From the NCBI RefSeq assembly GCF_030035605.1, contig NZ_CP106736.1, positions 2,418,001-2,482,000 on the forward strand: DNA of 64,000 nucleotides. Direction: 5' to 3'. A model generated the notes under the pieces. It did not search any database. It worked only from the letters and a program-made list of their open reading frames with translations, and was not told the origin of the DNA. Below, in pieces: positions 24,588-32,250 of the stretch (position 1 is its first letter; each line of letters starts with the position of its first letter). This DNA comes from Silvimonas soli (GTDB lineage: Bacteria; Pseudomonadota; Gammaproteobacteria; Burkholderiales; Chitinibacteraceae). The position numbers and the translations under genes are program-made.

Positions 24588-25184
24588 CAGATTTTTGGTG
24601 AAGGCAAGCCAAATCAAAAAGCCTGTTCCGTGCCGCTGACGGTATATTTTTCTGACTGTCATGCCCGGGCAATCCTGCAGATCATCATGTCTGTTGCGAG
24701 TGTCCCCTCCCGCCACCAGCGCGGATCGGGTGTCATGCTCGCCTTACCATGGCGGGTCAGAGTGAACGTCGGCCAACTCACTGCCAGGCGCAACACTCAC
24801 GGGATGATGGAACCCGCCGCTCTGCGCCTTTTTGGCGACAGTGAGCGCTGCGCTGGGGTGTAAGTACGTGGTGGCAATTTCGCAAATGCGACATCTAATT
24901 GCCAAAGTCGACCAGCGACGGGCACCAGACAATGACTTTGTTTGTTGCAATCAACTATTTATCTGATTGATTCCAATACGTTTGTTGCCAATTTCCCGGC
25001 CGTTTTTGCACGGCAGCATCGACCCGCCTTTCGGGCTATCCGCAATTGTCGTCATTCCGGTTTGCTGAAACCATCAATCCACATGCTGTCTGACCTGACA
25101 TCGCAACGTGATTGTCAGACGGCTTTGCCCTCTCGGCGTTCTGGATCGCTCGGGATTGCCCGGGTTTCACCCCACGGAGACAAC
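24588..25184. other. 597-base divergent intergenic region
   Basis: Between the leftward Lrp gene and the rightward binding-protein gene. Apart from the Lrp palindrome at its edge I see no gene, no repeat and no convincing promoter pair, although the promoter of the binding protein must be here. Frames upstream of 25185 lack normal codon use. Confidence 0.4.
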
Positions 25185-25955
25185 ATGAAGAAACTGACCC
25201 TTGCAGTGGTACTGGGCCTGGCCATGGCCGGTGCTTGTGCCAAAGACTGGACCACCATCCGTTTTGGTGTGGATGCCAGCTACGCGCCATTTGAATCGAA
25301 ACAGGCCGATGGCAGCCTGATCGGCTTTGATATCGACCTGGGCAAAGCAGTCTGTGAAAAGCTCAAAGCCAAATGCGTGTTTATTGAAAACGACTTTGAC
25401 GGCATGATTCCTGGCCTGCAAGCGCGCAAATTTGACGGCATCTTGTCGTCGATGTCAGTGACAGAAAAGCGCCAGCAAGTCATTGCTTTCTCCGACAAGC
25501 TCTTCAATGCGCCAGTACGCATGGTGGCGAAAAAGGGTTCGACCCTGCAGCCCAAGCCCGAAGCACTGGCTGGCAAACGCATTGGTGTTGAACAAGCCAC
25601 TACCGCTGAAACCTATGCCAAAGCCTATTGGGAACCCAAGGGCGTGACCGTGGTGCCGTACCAGAACCAGGAACTGGTGCTGGCTGATCTGGTAGCAGGC
25701 CGTCTGGACGCGACCTTGCAAGATGCGGTGCAGGCTGACGTCGGCTTTCTGAAAACACCACGCGGCGCCGGTTTTGCCTTCGCTGGCCCAAATCTGGAAG
25801 ATCCGAAAACCATCGGCAACGGCACCGCGATCGGTCTGCGTAAAGAAGATACTGACCTGCGCGAGCAGATCAACAAGGCACTGGGCGAGATCCACAAAGA
25901 CGGCACTTACAAGCGTCTGGCCGCCAAGTACTTCAGCTTTGATATCTACAACTGA
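25185..25955 (+). CDS. periplasmic lysine/arginine/ornithine-binding protein of an ABC transporter
   Basis: 256-aa class II periplasmic binding protein. The signal peptide is MKKLTLAVVLGLAMAGACA. The mature protein has the cationic amino-acid signature: IRFGVDASYAPFESKQADGS, IGFDIDLGKAVCEKLKAKC, FDGILSSMSVTEKRQQVIAF and GKRIGVEQATTAETYAKAYW. It resembles AotJ, HisJ and ArgT. The start at 25185 follows CGGAGACAAC. No permease or ATPase genes follow, so it must use a transporter encoded elsewhere. The ArgR-type regulator next door supports arginine as ligand. Confidence 0.9.
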   Translation: MKKLTLAVVLGLAMAGACAKDWTTIRFGVDASYAPFESKQADGSLIGFDIDLGKAVCEKLKAKCVFIENDFDGMIPGLQARKFDGILSSMSVTEKRQQVIAFSDKLFNAPVRMVAKKGSTLQPKPEALAGKRIGVEQATTAETYAKAYWEPKGVTVVPYQNQELVLADLVAGRLDATLQDAVQADVGFLKTPRGAGFAFAGPNLEDPKTIGNGTAIGLRKEDTDLREQINKALGEIHKDGTYKRLAAKYFSFDIYN

Positions 25956-26081
25956 GCATCACACATAGGCTGACAAAGCGTCGGGTTTGATGCGTGCGGG
26001 CCGCTGGTTTACGCCAGTGGCCCGTTACTGTTTCGCGTCTGGTTCAGACCCGCCCCGACGAATGCTTCGCTGCTTTTGCCA

Positions 26082-27068
26082 ATGTCATCCGCCACTCGTA
26101 TTGCTCTGGTGTTGCTATCGCCATGCTCCATGCTGGCGTTGGGCGCGGCTGCCCAGGTGTTTGCGCTGGCCAACCGCCTGGCTGGCAAAACGCTGTACGA
26201 GGTGAGTTTCTTGTCGCGAGATGGTCAGGCGCTGACGCTGACCGAGGGAGTCGACTTTCCCGTCAGCGGCAACTTGAGCCAGGTTCGGCCGGGCGATCAT
26301 GTCTTGCTGCTCAGTGATGGCATCGAGCGCTTTGCCGATGCCCGCCTGTTCTGCGCAGAACTGGCGCGGCTGGCGCCACATCTGCCGCTCATCGCAGGCT
26401 TGGGTACCGCCGCCTGGTGGCTGGCCAGCGCCGGTTTGCTCGATGGCTATCGCGCCACCATTCAGTGGCAACATGCGGTGCCCTTTGCCGAACGTTTCCC
26501 TGCCGTTTTACTCAGTCAGCATGTATTTGAACTGGATCGCCAGCGGTTTACCTGTGGCGGTGGTGCCGCGCTGCTTGATGGTCTGCTGACCCTGATTGGC
26601 CGCCAGCATGGGAATGCCCTGATTGAAGATATCGCTGGCGCCTTGTGCATGGAGCGCATCCGCCCCAACGAGGCGCGCCAGCGCGTGCCACTGATGGTGC
26701 GATTGGGCGAGAAGCAACCGCGTGTGACCGAAGCGGTCATGCTGATGGAAGCCAATCTGGAAGAACCGCTGACCACCGACGAACTCGCCCGCCTCACCGG
26801 CCAGTCGCGCCGCCAGCTGGAGCGCTTGTTCAAACAGCATCTGGATATGGCGCCTACCCGTTATTACCTGCAATTGCGGCTGGAACACGCCCGTCATCTG
26901 CTGCGCACTACCGGTAAATCGATTATCCAGATCGGTCTGCTGTGCGGGTTCTCGTCCGGCGCGCATTTTTCTACGGTGTACCGCGGGCACTTCAATATGG
27001 CGCCACGCGAAGAACGGTTTGCTGGCAGTGCCCGCGCGCTTGCCATATCCACGCCAGAAGTTGGCTGA
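26082..27068 (+). CDS. GlxA/ArgR-type AraC family regulator of arginine catabolism
   Basis: 328-aa regulator with an N-terminal DJ-1/GATase1-like domain (RIALVLLSPCSMLALGAAAQ, then VLLLSDGIERFADARLFCAE) and a C-terminal AraC HTH pair (LEEPLTTDELARLTGQSRRQ, then LERLFKQHLDMAPTRYYLQL and IGLLCGFSSGAHFSTVYRGH). This is the build of Pseudomonas ArgR, which activates the aru genes and the aot transporter in response to arginine. It lies between an aotJ-like gene and aruC, the same order as in Pseudomonas. I chose ATG 26082 over TTG 26076. Confidence 0.86.
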   Translation: MSSATRIALVLLSPCSMLALGAAAQVFALANRLAGKTLYEVSFLSRDGQALTLTEGVDFPVSGNLSQVRPGDHVLLLSDGIERFADARLFCAELARLAPHLPLIAGLGTAAWWLASAGLLDGYRATIQWQHAVPFAERFPAVLLSQHVFELDRQRFTCGGGAALLDGLLTLIGRQHGNALIEDIAGALCMERIRPNEARQRVPLMVRLGEKQPRVTEAVMLMEANLEEPLTTDELARLTGQSRRQLERLFKQHLDMAPTRYYLQLRLEHARHLLRTTGKSIIQIGLLCGFSSGAHFSTVYRGHFNMAPREERFAGSARALAISTPEVG

Positions 27069-27168
27069 TCTGTCTCAAACAGGCAGTTAGTTGTCGCTCT
27101 TGGGAAATATCTCCTGGCCCGCCCACTCTAGAATGGGCTCTCCCTAATGCCTGTGTCCTGGAGTTCGT

Positions 27169-28401
27169 ATGTCCAACGCCCCTGTAAACCGCCAGACTTT
27201 TGACGAAGTAATGGTGCCCAACTACGCACCTGCTGCGTTCATCCCGGTTTCTGGTCAAGGCTCGCGCCTGAAGGATCAGGATGGCAAGGAATACATCGAT
27301 TTTGCCTGCGGCATCGCCGTGACCAGCTTGGGTCATTCGCATCCGGAACTGACTGCCGTGCTGCACGAACAGGTTGATCGCCTCTGGCATCTAAGCAATA
27401 CATTCACCAATGAGCCCGCACTGCGCCTGGCGCGGCGTCTGACCGAAACCACCTTTGCCGAGCGCGTGTTCTTCTGTAACTCTGGCGCTGAAGCTAACGA
27501 AGCGGCGCTCAAGCTGGCACGCCGTTATGCCGCCACCCAGAACGCCGACAAAACGCAGATTGTGTCGTGCAAACAGGCTTTCCATGGCCGCACGCTGTTT
27601 ACAGTGTCGGTCGGCGGTCAGCCCAAATACACCGAAGGCTTTGGCCCGCTGCCAGGCAACCTGGCACATATCCCTTTCAATGATATCGCCGCCGCTGAAG
27701 CCACCATTCACTGGGGCACTTGTGCGGTGATCGTCGAGCCGGTGCAGGGCGAGGGCGGCGTAATGCCGGCCAACAAGGCGTACCTGCAAAAACTACGTGA
27801 ACTGTGCGACAAGCACGGCGCGCTGCTGATTTTTGATGAAGTGCAGATCGGCGTTGGTCGCTCTGGCTCCCTGTTCTCGTATATGGAATACGGCGTTACG
27901 CCAGACATTCTGACCTCGGCCAAAGCGCTGGGTAACGGCATGCCGATTGGCGCAATGCTCACCACCAGCAAAATCGCCGCATCGTTTGTGGTGGGCACGC
28001 ACGGTTCCACCTATGGCGGCAATCCGCTGGTGTGCGCGGTGGCCGACAAGGTGATCGAATTGGTCAGCAAGCCAGAAACGCTGGCTGGCGTGAAGCAACG
28101 TCACGACTGGCTGGTCGATGGCCTGAAGGCAATCAATGCCAAATATCATATTTTCGAAGACATTCGCGGCCAGGGCTTGCTGATCGGCGCAGAACTGGTG
28201 CCAGCGTTGCATGGCAAATCCAAGGACTTTGTTAATGCAGCCGCGCGGCACGGCCTGGTGGCGCTGGTCGCGGGCGTGAATGTAGTGCGTCTGGCACCGT
28301 CGCTGATTATTTCGCAGGCTGATCTGGTTGAAGGCCTGCAACGTTTTGAAGCTGCCGTGGCCGAGCTGACTCAGCAGGTTAAAACTGCGCAACCGGCGTG
28401 A
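27169..28401 (+). CDS. aruC: acetylornithine/succinylornithine aminotransferase
   Basis: 410-aa class III PLP aminotransferase (also called AstC). In the arginine succinyltransferase pathway it converts N2-succinylornithine to succinylglutamate semialdehyde, and it can also act in arginine synthesis. Markers are FCNSGAEANEAALKLARRYA, AFHGRTLFTVSVGGQPKYTE, LIFDEVQIGVGRSGSLFSYM and the PLP lysine in TSAKALGNGMPIGAM (near residue 252). The start at 27169 follows CTGGAG. The catabolic role is supported by aruF and aruG downstream; a 22-bp inverted repeat lies in between. Confidence 0.92.
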   Translation: MSNAPVNRQTFDEVMVPNYAPAAFIPVSGQGSRLKDQDGKEYIDFACGIAVTSLGHSHPELTAVLHEQVDRLWHLSNTFTNEPALRLARRLTETTFAERVFFCNSGAEANEAALKLARRYAATQNADKTQIVSCKQAFHGRTLFTVSVGGQPKYTEGFGPLPGNLAHIPFNDIAAAEATIHWGTCAVIVEPVQGEGGVMPANKAYLQKLRELCDKHGALLIFDEVQIGVGRSGSLFSYMEYGVTPDILTSAKALGNGMPIGAMLTTSKIAASFVVGTHGSTYGGNPLVCAVADKVIELVSKPETLAGVKQRHDWLVDGLKAINAKYHIFEDIRGQGLLIGAELVPALHGKSKDFVNAAARHGLVALVAGVNVVRLAPSLIISQADLVEGLQRFEAAVAELTQQVKTAQPA

Positions 28402-28409
28402 TTGCTGGT

Positions 28410-28517
28410 GTAGGGCGGGTGCAACCCGCCGCGATCCGCTAACCCGGACTCCTGCTTTGCTCCATCCAGGCTACAAAGAGGCTGGCCATGGCAAACGGCG
28501 GGTTGCACCCGCCCTAC
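28410..28517. repeat. exact 22-bp inverted repeat between aruC and aruF (REP-like)
   Basis: GTAGGGCGGGTGCAACCCGC plus CG at 28410-28431 is the exact reverse complement of 28496-28517. The 64-base loop is non-coding. Similar GTAGGG...CCCTAC ends occur at about 30692-30765 and 35368-35446, so this is a repeated palindromic element of the genome. In the transcript it would form a long stem between the two genes. Confidence 0.7.
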
Positions 28518-28606
28518 GTGCCATGCCTGGTGAGTCCCCGGCCTGGCACTACAATCAAAACATAAACATAAATAGAACTAGATCAATCCACTGGAGCCAC
28601 CCCGCC

Positions 28607-29659
28607 ATGTTGTTTGTTCGACCGAGCAAGCTGTCCGATCTGGACCAGCTGGAGCGCATGGCCCGCGCCACTGGCCCTATCCTGCATTCGTTGCCGCCAG
28701 ATCGCGCCCGCCTGCAAAAAGCCGTACGCCACTCGATTGATTCGCTGGCGGGTGAGGTCGAATATCCGGGCGAAGAAAGTTATATGTTTGTGCTGGAAGA
28801 CTCCGACACCGGCATGTTGCATGGCACTGCCAGTCTGGTGGCGCTGGAAGGATTTTCCGAGCCGTTTTATGTGTTCCGCAACGAGGTCGTGGTGCATGCC
28901 TCACGCGCACTCAAGGTCAATCACCGTGTTCACGCGCTGGTGATGTCCCACGAAATGACAGGCCGCACGCGCCTGACCGGGTTTTATGTTGATCAATTCG
29001 CCCAGCAGCAAGGCTCGCTGGCGGCGCATTTGTTGTCACGCGCGCGGATCATGTTTGCCGCGCAGCATCGCCAGCGCTTTACCAGCGACATCTTTGCCGT
29101 GCTGCCTGGCGTAACCGACGCCGCTGGTCATTCGCCATTCTGGGAAGGCGTCGGCCACAAGTTCTTCAAACGCGATTTCCGGCAGATGGAGATCGAATCC
29201 GGTGGTCGCAGCCGTACCTTTATTGCCGAGATGATGCCGGTTGATCCGCTCTATGTGCCGCTGTTGTCAGAAGACGCGCAACGCGTAATGGGCGAGCCAC
29301 ATACCGACGTGCTGCCCAATTACGAATGCCATCTGGCTGAAGGGCTGGAGCCGGACAAATTTGTCGATATTTTCGATGCCGGGCCGGTGCTGACTGGCGC
29401 GCTTGATGTTTGTCATTCGGTGCGCTTCAGTACGGTTCATCGTGCAGTGCGCGGCCAGCCCGCTGCGGCGGATACGCCGTGGCTGGTCAGCAATCTGCTG
29501 ACCGAAGGATTTCGCTGTGTGGTGGTGATGTTGCCAACGCCACTCACTGCGCCCGTGGTGTTGCCGCAGGTCGCCGCCGACATGCTGGAAATCAACGACG
29601 GTGACGCCATCCGTTGCGTGCCGCTGTTTACGCCGTCAGGTGCGGGAGAAATGCAATGA
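28607..29659 (+). CDS. aruF: arginine/ornithine N-succinyltransferase, alpha subunit
   Basis: 350-aa subunit of the first enzyme of the AST pathway, which transfers succinyl from succinyl-CoA to arginine. It begins MLFVRPSKLSDLDQLERMAR and has the family motifs YMFVLEDSDTGMLHGTASLV, TGFYVDQFAQQQGSLAAHLL and SPFWEGVGHKFFKRDF. It forms a heteromer with AruG; the two share about the same fold. The stop overlaps the aruG start (ATGA). I chose the ATG at 28607 (CTGGAG upstream); a longer frame lies in repeat DNA. Confidence 0.93.
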   Translation: MLFVRPSKLSDLDQLERMARATGPILHSLPPDRARLQKAVRHSIDSLAGEVEYPGEESYMFVLEDSDTGMLHGTASLVALEGFSEPFYVFRNEVVVHASRALKVNHRVHALVMSHEMTGRTRLTGFYVDQFAQQQGSLAAHLLSRARIMFAAQHRQRFTSDIFAVLPGVTDAAGHSPFWEGVGHKFFKRDFRQMEIESGGRSRTFIAEMMPVDPLYVPLLSEDAQRVMGEPHTDVLPNYECHLAEGLEPDKFVDIFDAGPVLTGALDVCHSVRFSTVHRAVRGQPAAADTPWLVSNLLTEGFRCVVVMLPTPLTAPVVLPQVAADMLEINDGDAIRCVPLFTPSGAGEMQ

Positions 29660-30693
29660 TCGTCATGCGACTTTGCCGCCCCACTGACCTGGATGCACTG
29701 CTGGCGCTGGCCCACAAAGCCGGCCCCGGCATGACCACGCTCAAACCGGATCGTGAAGTGCAATCGGCGCGGCTGGACCGCGTGCAGCGCACCGTCGAAG
29801 GCACCGCGCCGCTGGCCGACCAGGGCTATCTATTCATGATGGAAGACACTGCCACCGGCCAGGCCGTGGGCGTGTGTGGGCTGGAAGTCGCTGTCGGCCT
29901 GGAGCAGCCGTTTTACACCTATCGCATGGATACGTTTGTGCACGCCAGCCGCGAAATGGGCTTGTACACGCGCATGGACAAGCTGCACATGTCGCACGGT
30001 CTGACCGGTTATTCGGAACTGTGCACGCTGTTTCTGGACCCGGCTTTTCGCTTGCCCGGCAACGGCGCGTTGTTGTCCAAATCCCGCTTCATGTTCCTGG
30101 CGCAGTTTCCGCAACGTTTTTCTGAACACTTGTGTGCCGAAATGCGCGGCCATTTTGACGAGAACGGCGAATCGCCATTCTGGCGGGCGTTGGGCGCACA
30201 CTTTTATCGCATCGGTTTCAACGAGGCCGATCAACTGGTGGCGATGGGGAAAAAGGCTTTCCTGGCCGAACTGATGCCGCGCTATCCGGTGTACGTAGAT
30301 TTTCTGCCGGATGACGCCCGCGCCTGTATCGGCAAAACCCACGCCGACACCGAACCAGCGCGCCGTTTGCTGGAAAGCGAAGGCCTGCGGGCCGAGCAGC
30401 ATATCGACATCTTTGAGGGCGGTCCGGTGCTGGAAGCCCGGGTGGATAGCTTGCGGGTGATGCACGACAGCGTGCTGGTGCAAGTGGCGGTGGTCGATAC
30501 GCCGCCCGCGATCATTGAAGGCAGCCCGCGTTATCTGGTTGCCAATGGTGAACTCGCCGAATTCCGGGTGATTCTGGTTAACACAGCGCCGCAAGATGGC
30601 TTACTGCAACTGGATCACGAGCAAGCTCAGGCGCTGCGTGTGACCAATGGCAGCACCGTGCGGGCCATGACGTTGAACTCGAGCAGTACGTAG
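29656..30693 (+). CDS. aruG: arginine N-succinyltransferase, beta subunit
   Basis: 345-aa partner of AruF, beginning MIVMRLCRPTDLDALLALAH. The conserved SPFWRALGAHFYRIGFNEAD, LSKSRFMFLAQFPQRFSEHL and IDIFEGGPVLEARVDSLRVM segments are present. It overlaps aruF by four bases, so the subunits are made in equal amounts. astD, astB and astE, which usually follow, are not here; an HglS-type gene takes that place after a 160-base gap with repeat-like DNA (GTAGGGTTTGCACGC to GCACACCCTAC, about 30692-30765). Confidence 0.93.
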   Translation: MIVMRLCRPTDLDALLALAHKAGPGMTTLKPDREVQSARLDRVQRTVEGTAPLADQGYLFMMEDTATGQAVGVCGLEVAVGLEQPFYTYRMDTFVHASREMGLYTRMDKLHMSHGLTGYSELCTLFLDPAFRLPGNGALLSKSRFMFLAQFPQRFSEHLCAEMRGHFDENGESPFWRALGAHFYRIGFNEADQLVAMGKKAFLAELMPRYPVYVDFLPDDARACIGKTHADTEPARRLLESEGLRAEQHIDIFEGGPVLEARVDSLRVMHDSVLVQVAVVDTPPAIIEGSPRYLVANGELAEFRVILVNTAPQDGLLQLDHEQAQALRVTNGSTVRAMTLNSSST

Positions 30694-30856
30694 GGTTTGC
30701 ACGCTGGCGTGCGAACGCGTTCAGGAGTCTGCAGCGGTGCGCATGAATGCACACCCTACATGGTTAAACCAGATTGTTAGGGGCATTTGATTTTGCATGG
30801 CAGGGCAACCTGCCACTTCACTACCGTCTCATGTAACTGTTTTTGAGGACCAGGCA

Positions 30857-31900
30857 ATGACCAACCCAGCCGCTTTCGCAACCAGCCAGCTCTGGCAACT
30901 GCTATCCGCCACCATTGGTGAGCCCGCAACCGCCGAACTGTTCAACATGATCACCGTCGACGCTGTGCTGCTGACTCCGGCGGTTGACAGCGTGCCGCGC
31001 GTGCTGATCGCGCAAGCCATGAACATGCAGCTCTTTGCCAAAAATCTGGCCGCGGTGCCGGAAGGCAAAGCCTACGTGGCAGAAAAGCTCGCGGCGGGTG
31101 GCAAAGTGGTCTTTGATCACGGTGCGCTGCGTACGGTAGCTGCCGCCAACACTGGCTCGCTGCCGGTGGGCGAACTGGCTTTCAAACGTATCCTGGAACC
31201 GCTGGGTTTCGCCGTTGCCGGCTTGTATCCGCTGCCACGCCTGAAAATGACCGGCCGAGCTTATTGCCATGTGGACGCGCCGGAATCTGTGGCGCAGTTC
31301 TTTGTGTCCGAACTGCACGTCGATCAATTCTCTCCTGCGTTTGCCGCTGCCGTGGATGAGGTCGTATCCAGCTCGCAAGACCCGTTGTCTGGCCGTCATC
31401 TGGCTTTGCTGGAACAACTGGGCCGCACTGGCGTGCTGAGCTTTCCCGGCGCGGTTGAATTGCTGCCGGCGCTGGTCGACAGCTTTGGCGTGCATCACGC
31501 TACGCCAAGCCTGGCGGCCTACGAAATACTTTTGGCCGAATCCGCCGAAATGGCGTGGATTGCCACCGAGGGCAACAGCTTTAATCATGCCACCGATCGC
31601 GTGGAGGATGTATTTGCCGTGGCCGATGCTTTACGCGCCAAGGGGTTGCCGATCAAAGACAAGGTAGAAGTCTCCAGCGCCGGGTCTGTACGCCAGACCG
31701 CGTTCAAAGCAACGATGGTGGAGCGGACCTTTAAAGCTGTTGATGGCTCGCTGGTGAAGCGGGTAGTGCCGGGGTCGTTTTATGAATTCATCTCGCGGGA
31801 TGTGATTGTTGATGCTGAGACGGGCGGGCAGAAGCTGGATTTGCGGTTTGATAGCGGCAATGCGCAGGGGATTTTCAAGATGACCGCGGCGGCATGTTGA
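30857..31900 (+). CDS. DUF1338 protein, probable 2-oxoadipate dioxygenase/decarboxylase (HglS-like)
   Basis: 347-aa non-heme iron enzyme of the DUF1338/YdcJ family. Candidate metal ligands are the His in VVFDHGALRTV (near residue 87), the His in EGNSFNHATDRV (near 243) and the Glu in GSFYEFISRD (near 310), as in HglS. HglS turns 2-oxoadipate, the late intermediate of lysine breakdown, into D-2-hydroxyglutarate. The next gene encodes a D-2-hydroxyglutarate dehydrogenase, which strongly supports this reaction. The protein is shorter than the Pseudomonas enzyme (about 460 aa), so it belongs to the short subgroup. The name rests on family memory. Confidence 0.8.
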   Translation: MTNPAAFATSQLWQLLSATIGEPATAELFNMITVDAVLLTPAVDSVPRVLIAQAMNMQLFAKNLAAVPEGKAYVAEKLAAGGKVVFDHGALRTVAAANTGSLPVGELAFKRILEPLGFAVAGLYPLPRLKMTGRAYCHVDAPESVAQFFVSELHVDQFSPAFAAAVDEVVSSSQDPLSGRHLALLEQLGRTGVLSFPGAVELLPALVDSFGVHHATPSLAAYEILLAESAEMAWIATEGNSFNHATDRVEDVFAVADALRAKGLPIKDKVEVSSAGSVRQTAFKATMVERTFKAVDGSLVKRVVPGSFYEFISRDVIVDAETGGQKLDLRFDSGNAQGIFKMTAAAC

Positions 31901-31937
31901 GGCGTTGTTCGTTGGATGGGTTCGGCGCGGTGGTTTT

Positions 31938-32080
31938 GTAGCCCGGATGGAGCCGGAGGCGGGAATCCGGGGTGGCAATGTTTCAATTAAGTGCCGATGT
32001 TGAACGTCTGTTTGTTAAGTGCCTTCGGCACGGGTGTTTAAAGGCGTTTGATAGGTAAACACCGTGCCGCAGGCACTCAA
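31938..32080. repeat. intergenic repeats: GTAGCCCGGATG element and solo palindrome of the mosaic-repeat ends
   Basis: 31938-31987 (GTAGCCCGGATGG, to TTTCAATT) matches 51406-51454 over about 50 bases. Next, AAGTGCCTTCGGCACGGGTG (32017-32036) and CACCGTGCCGCAGGCACTCA (about 32060-32079) form an inverted pair around a short centre. These are the two termini of the 0.7-kb elements at 46321 and 50654 without the interior. This spans much of the 350-base gap between the DUF1338 gene and ydiJ. Confidence 0.6.
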
Positions 32081-32250
32081 GCTTTTGCCAAGAGGCCCAG
32101 ACGAAGAAGCCCCAAACCATAATCCGGTCTACGGTTCAGCCACAACGTGGCAATATGATTCGATTAACGACCAACGTACTTTCGTCCTGCCCAACACCAC
32201 CGGCTGGTGCTCCCTCCTCCCTTGGAATAGCGCCCCTTATGAGAGCCCCA

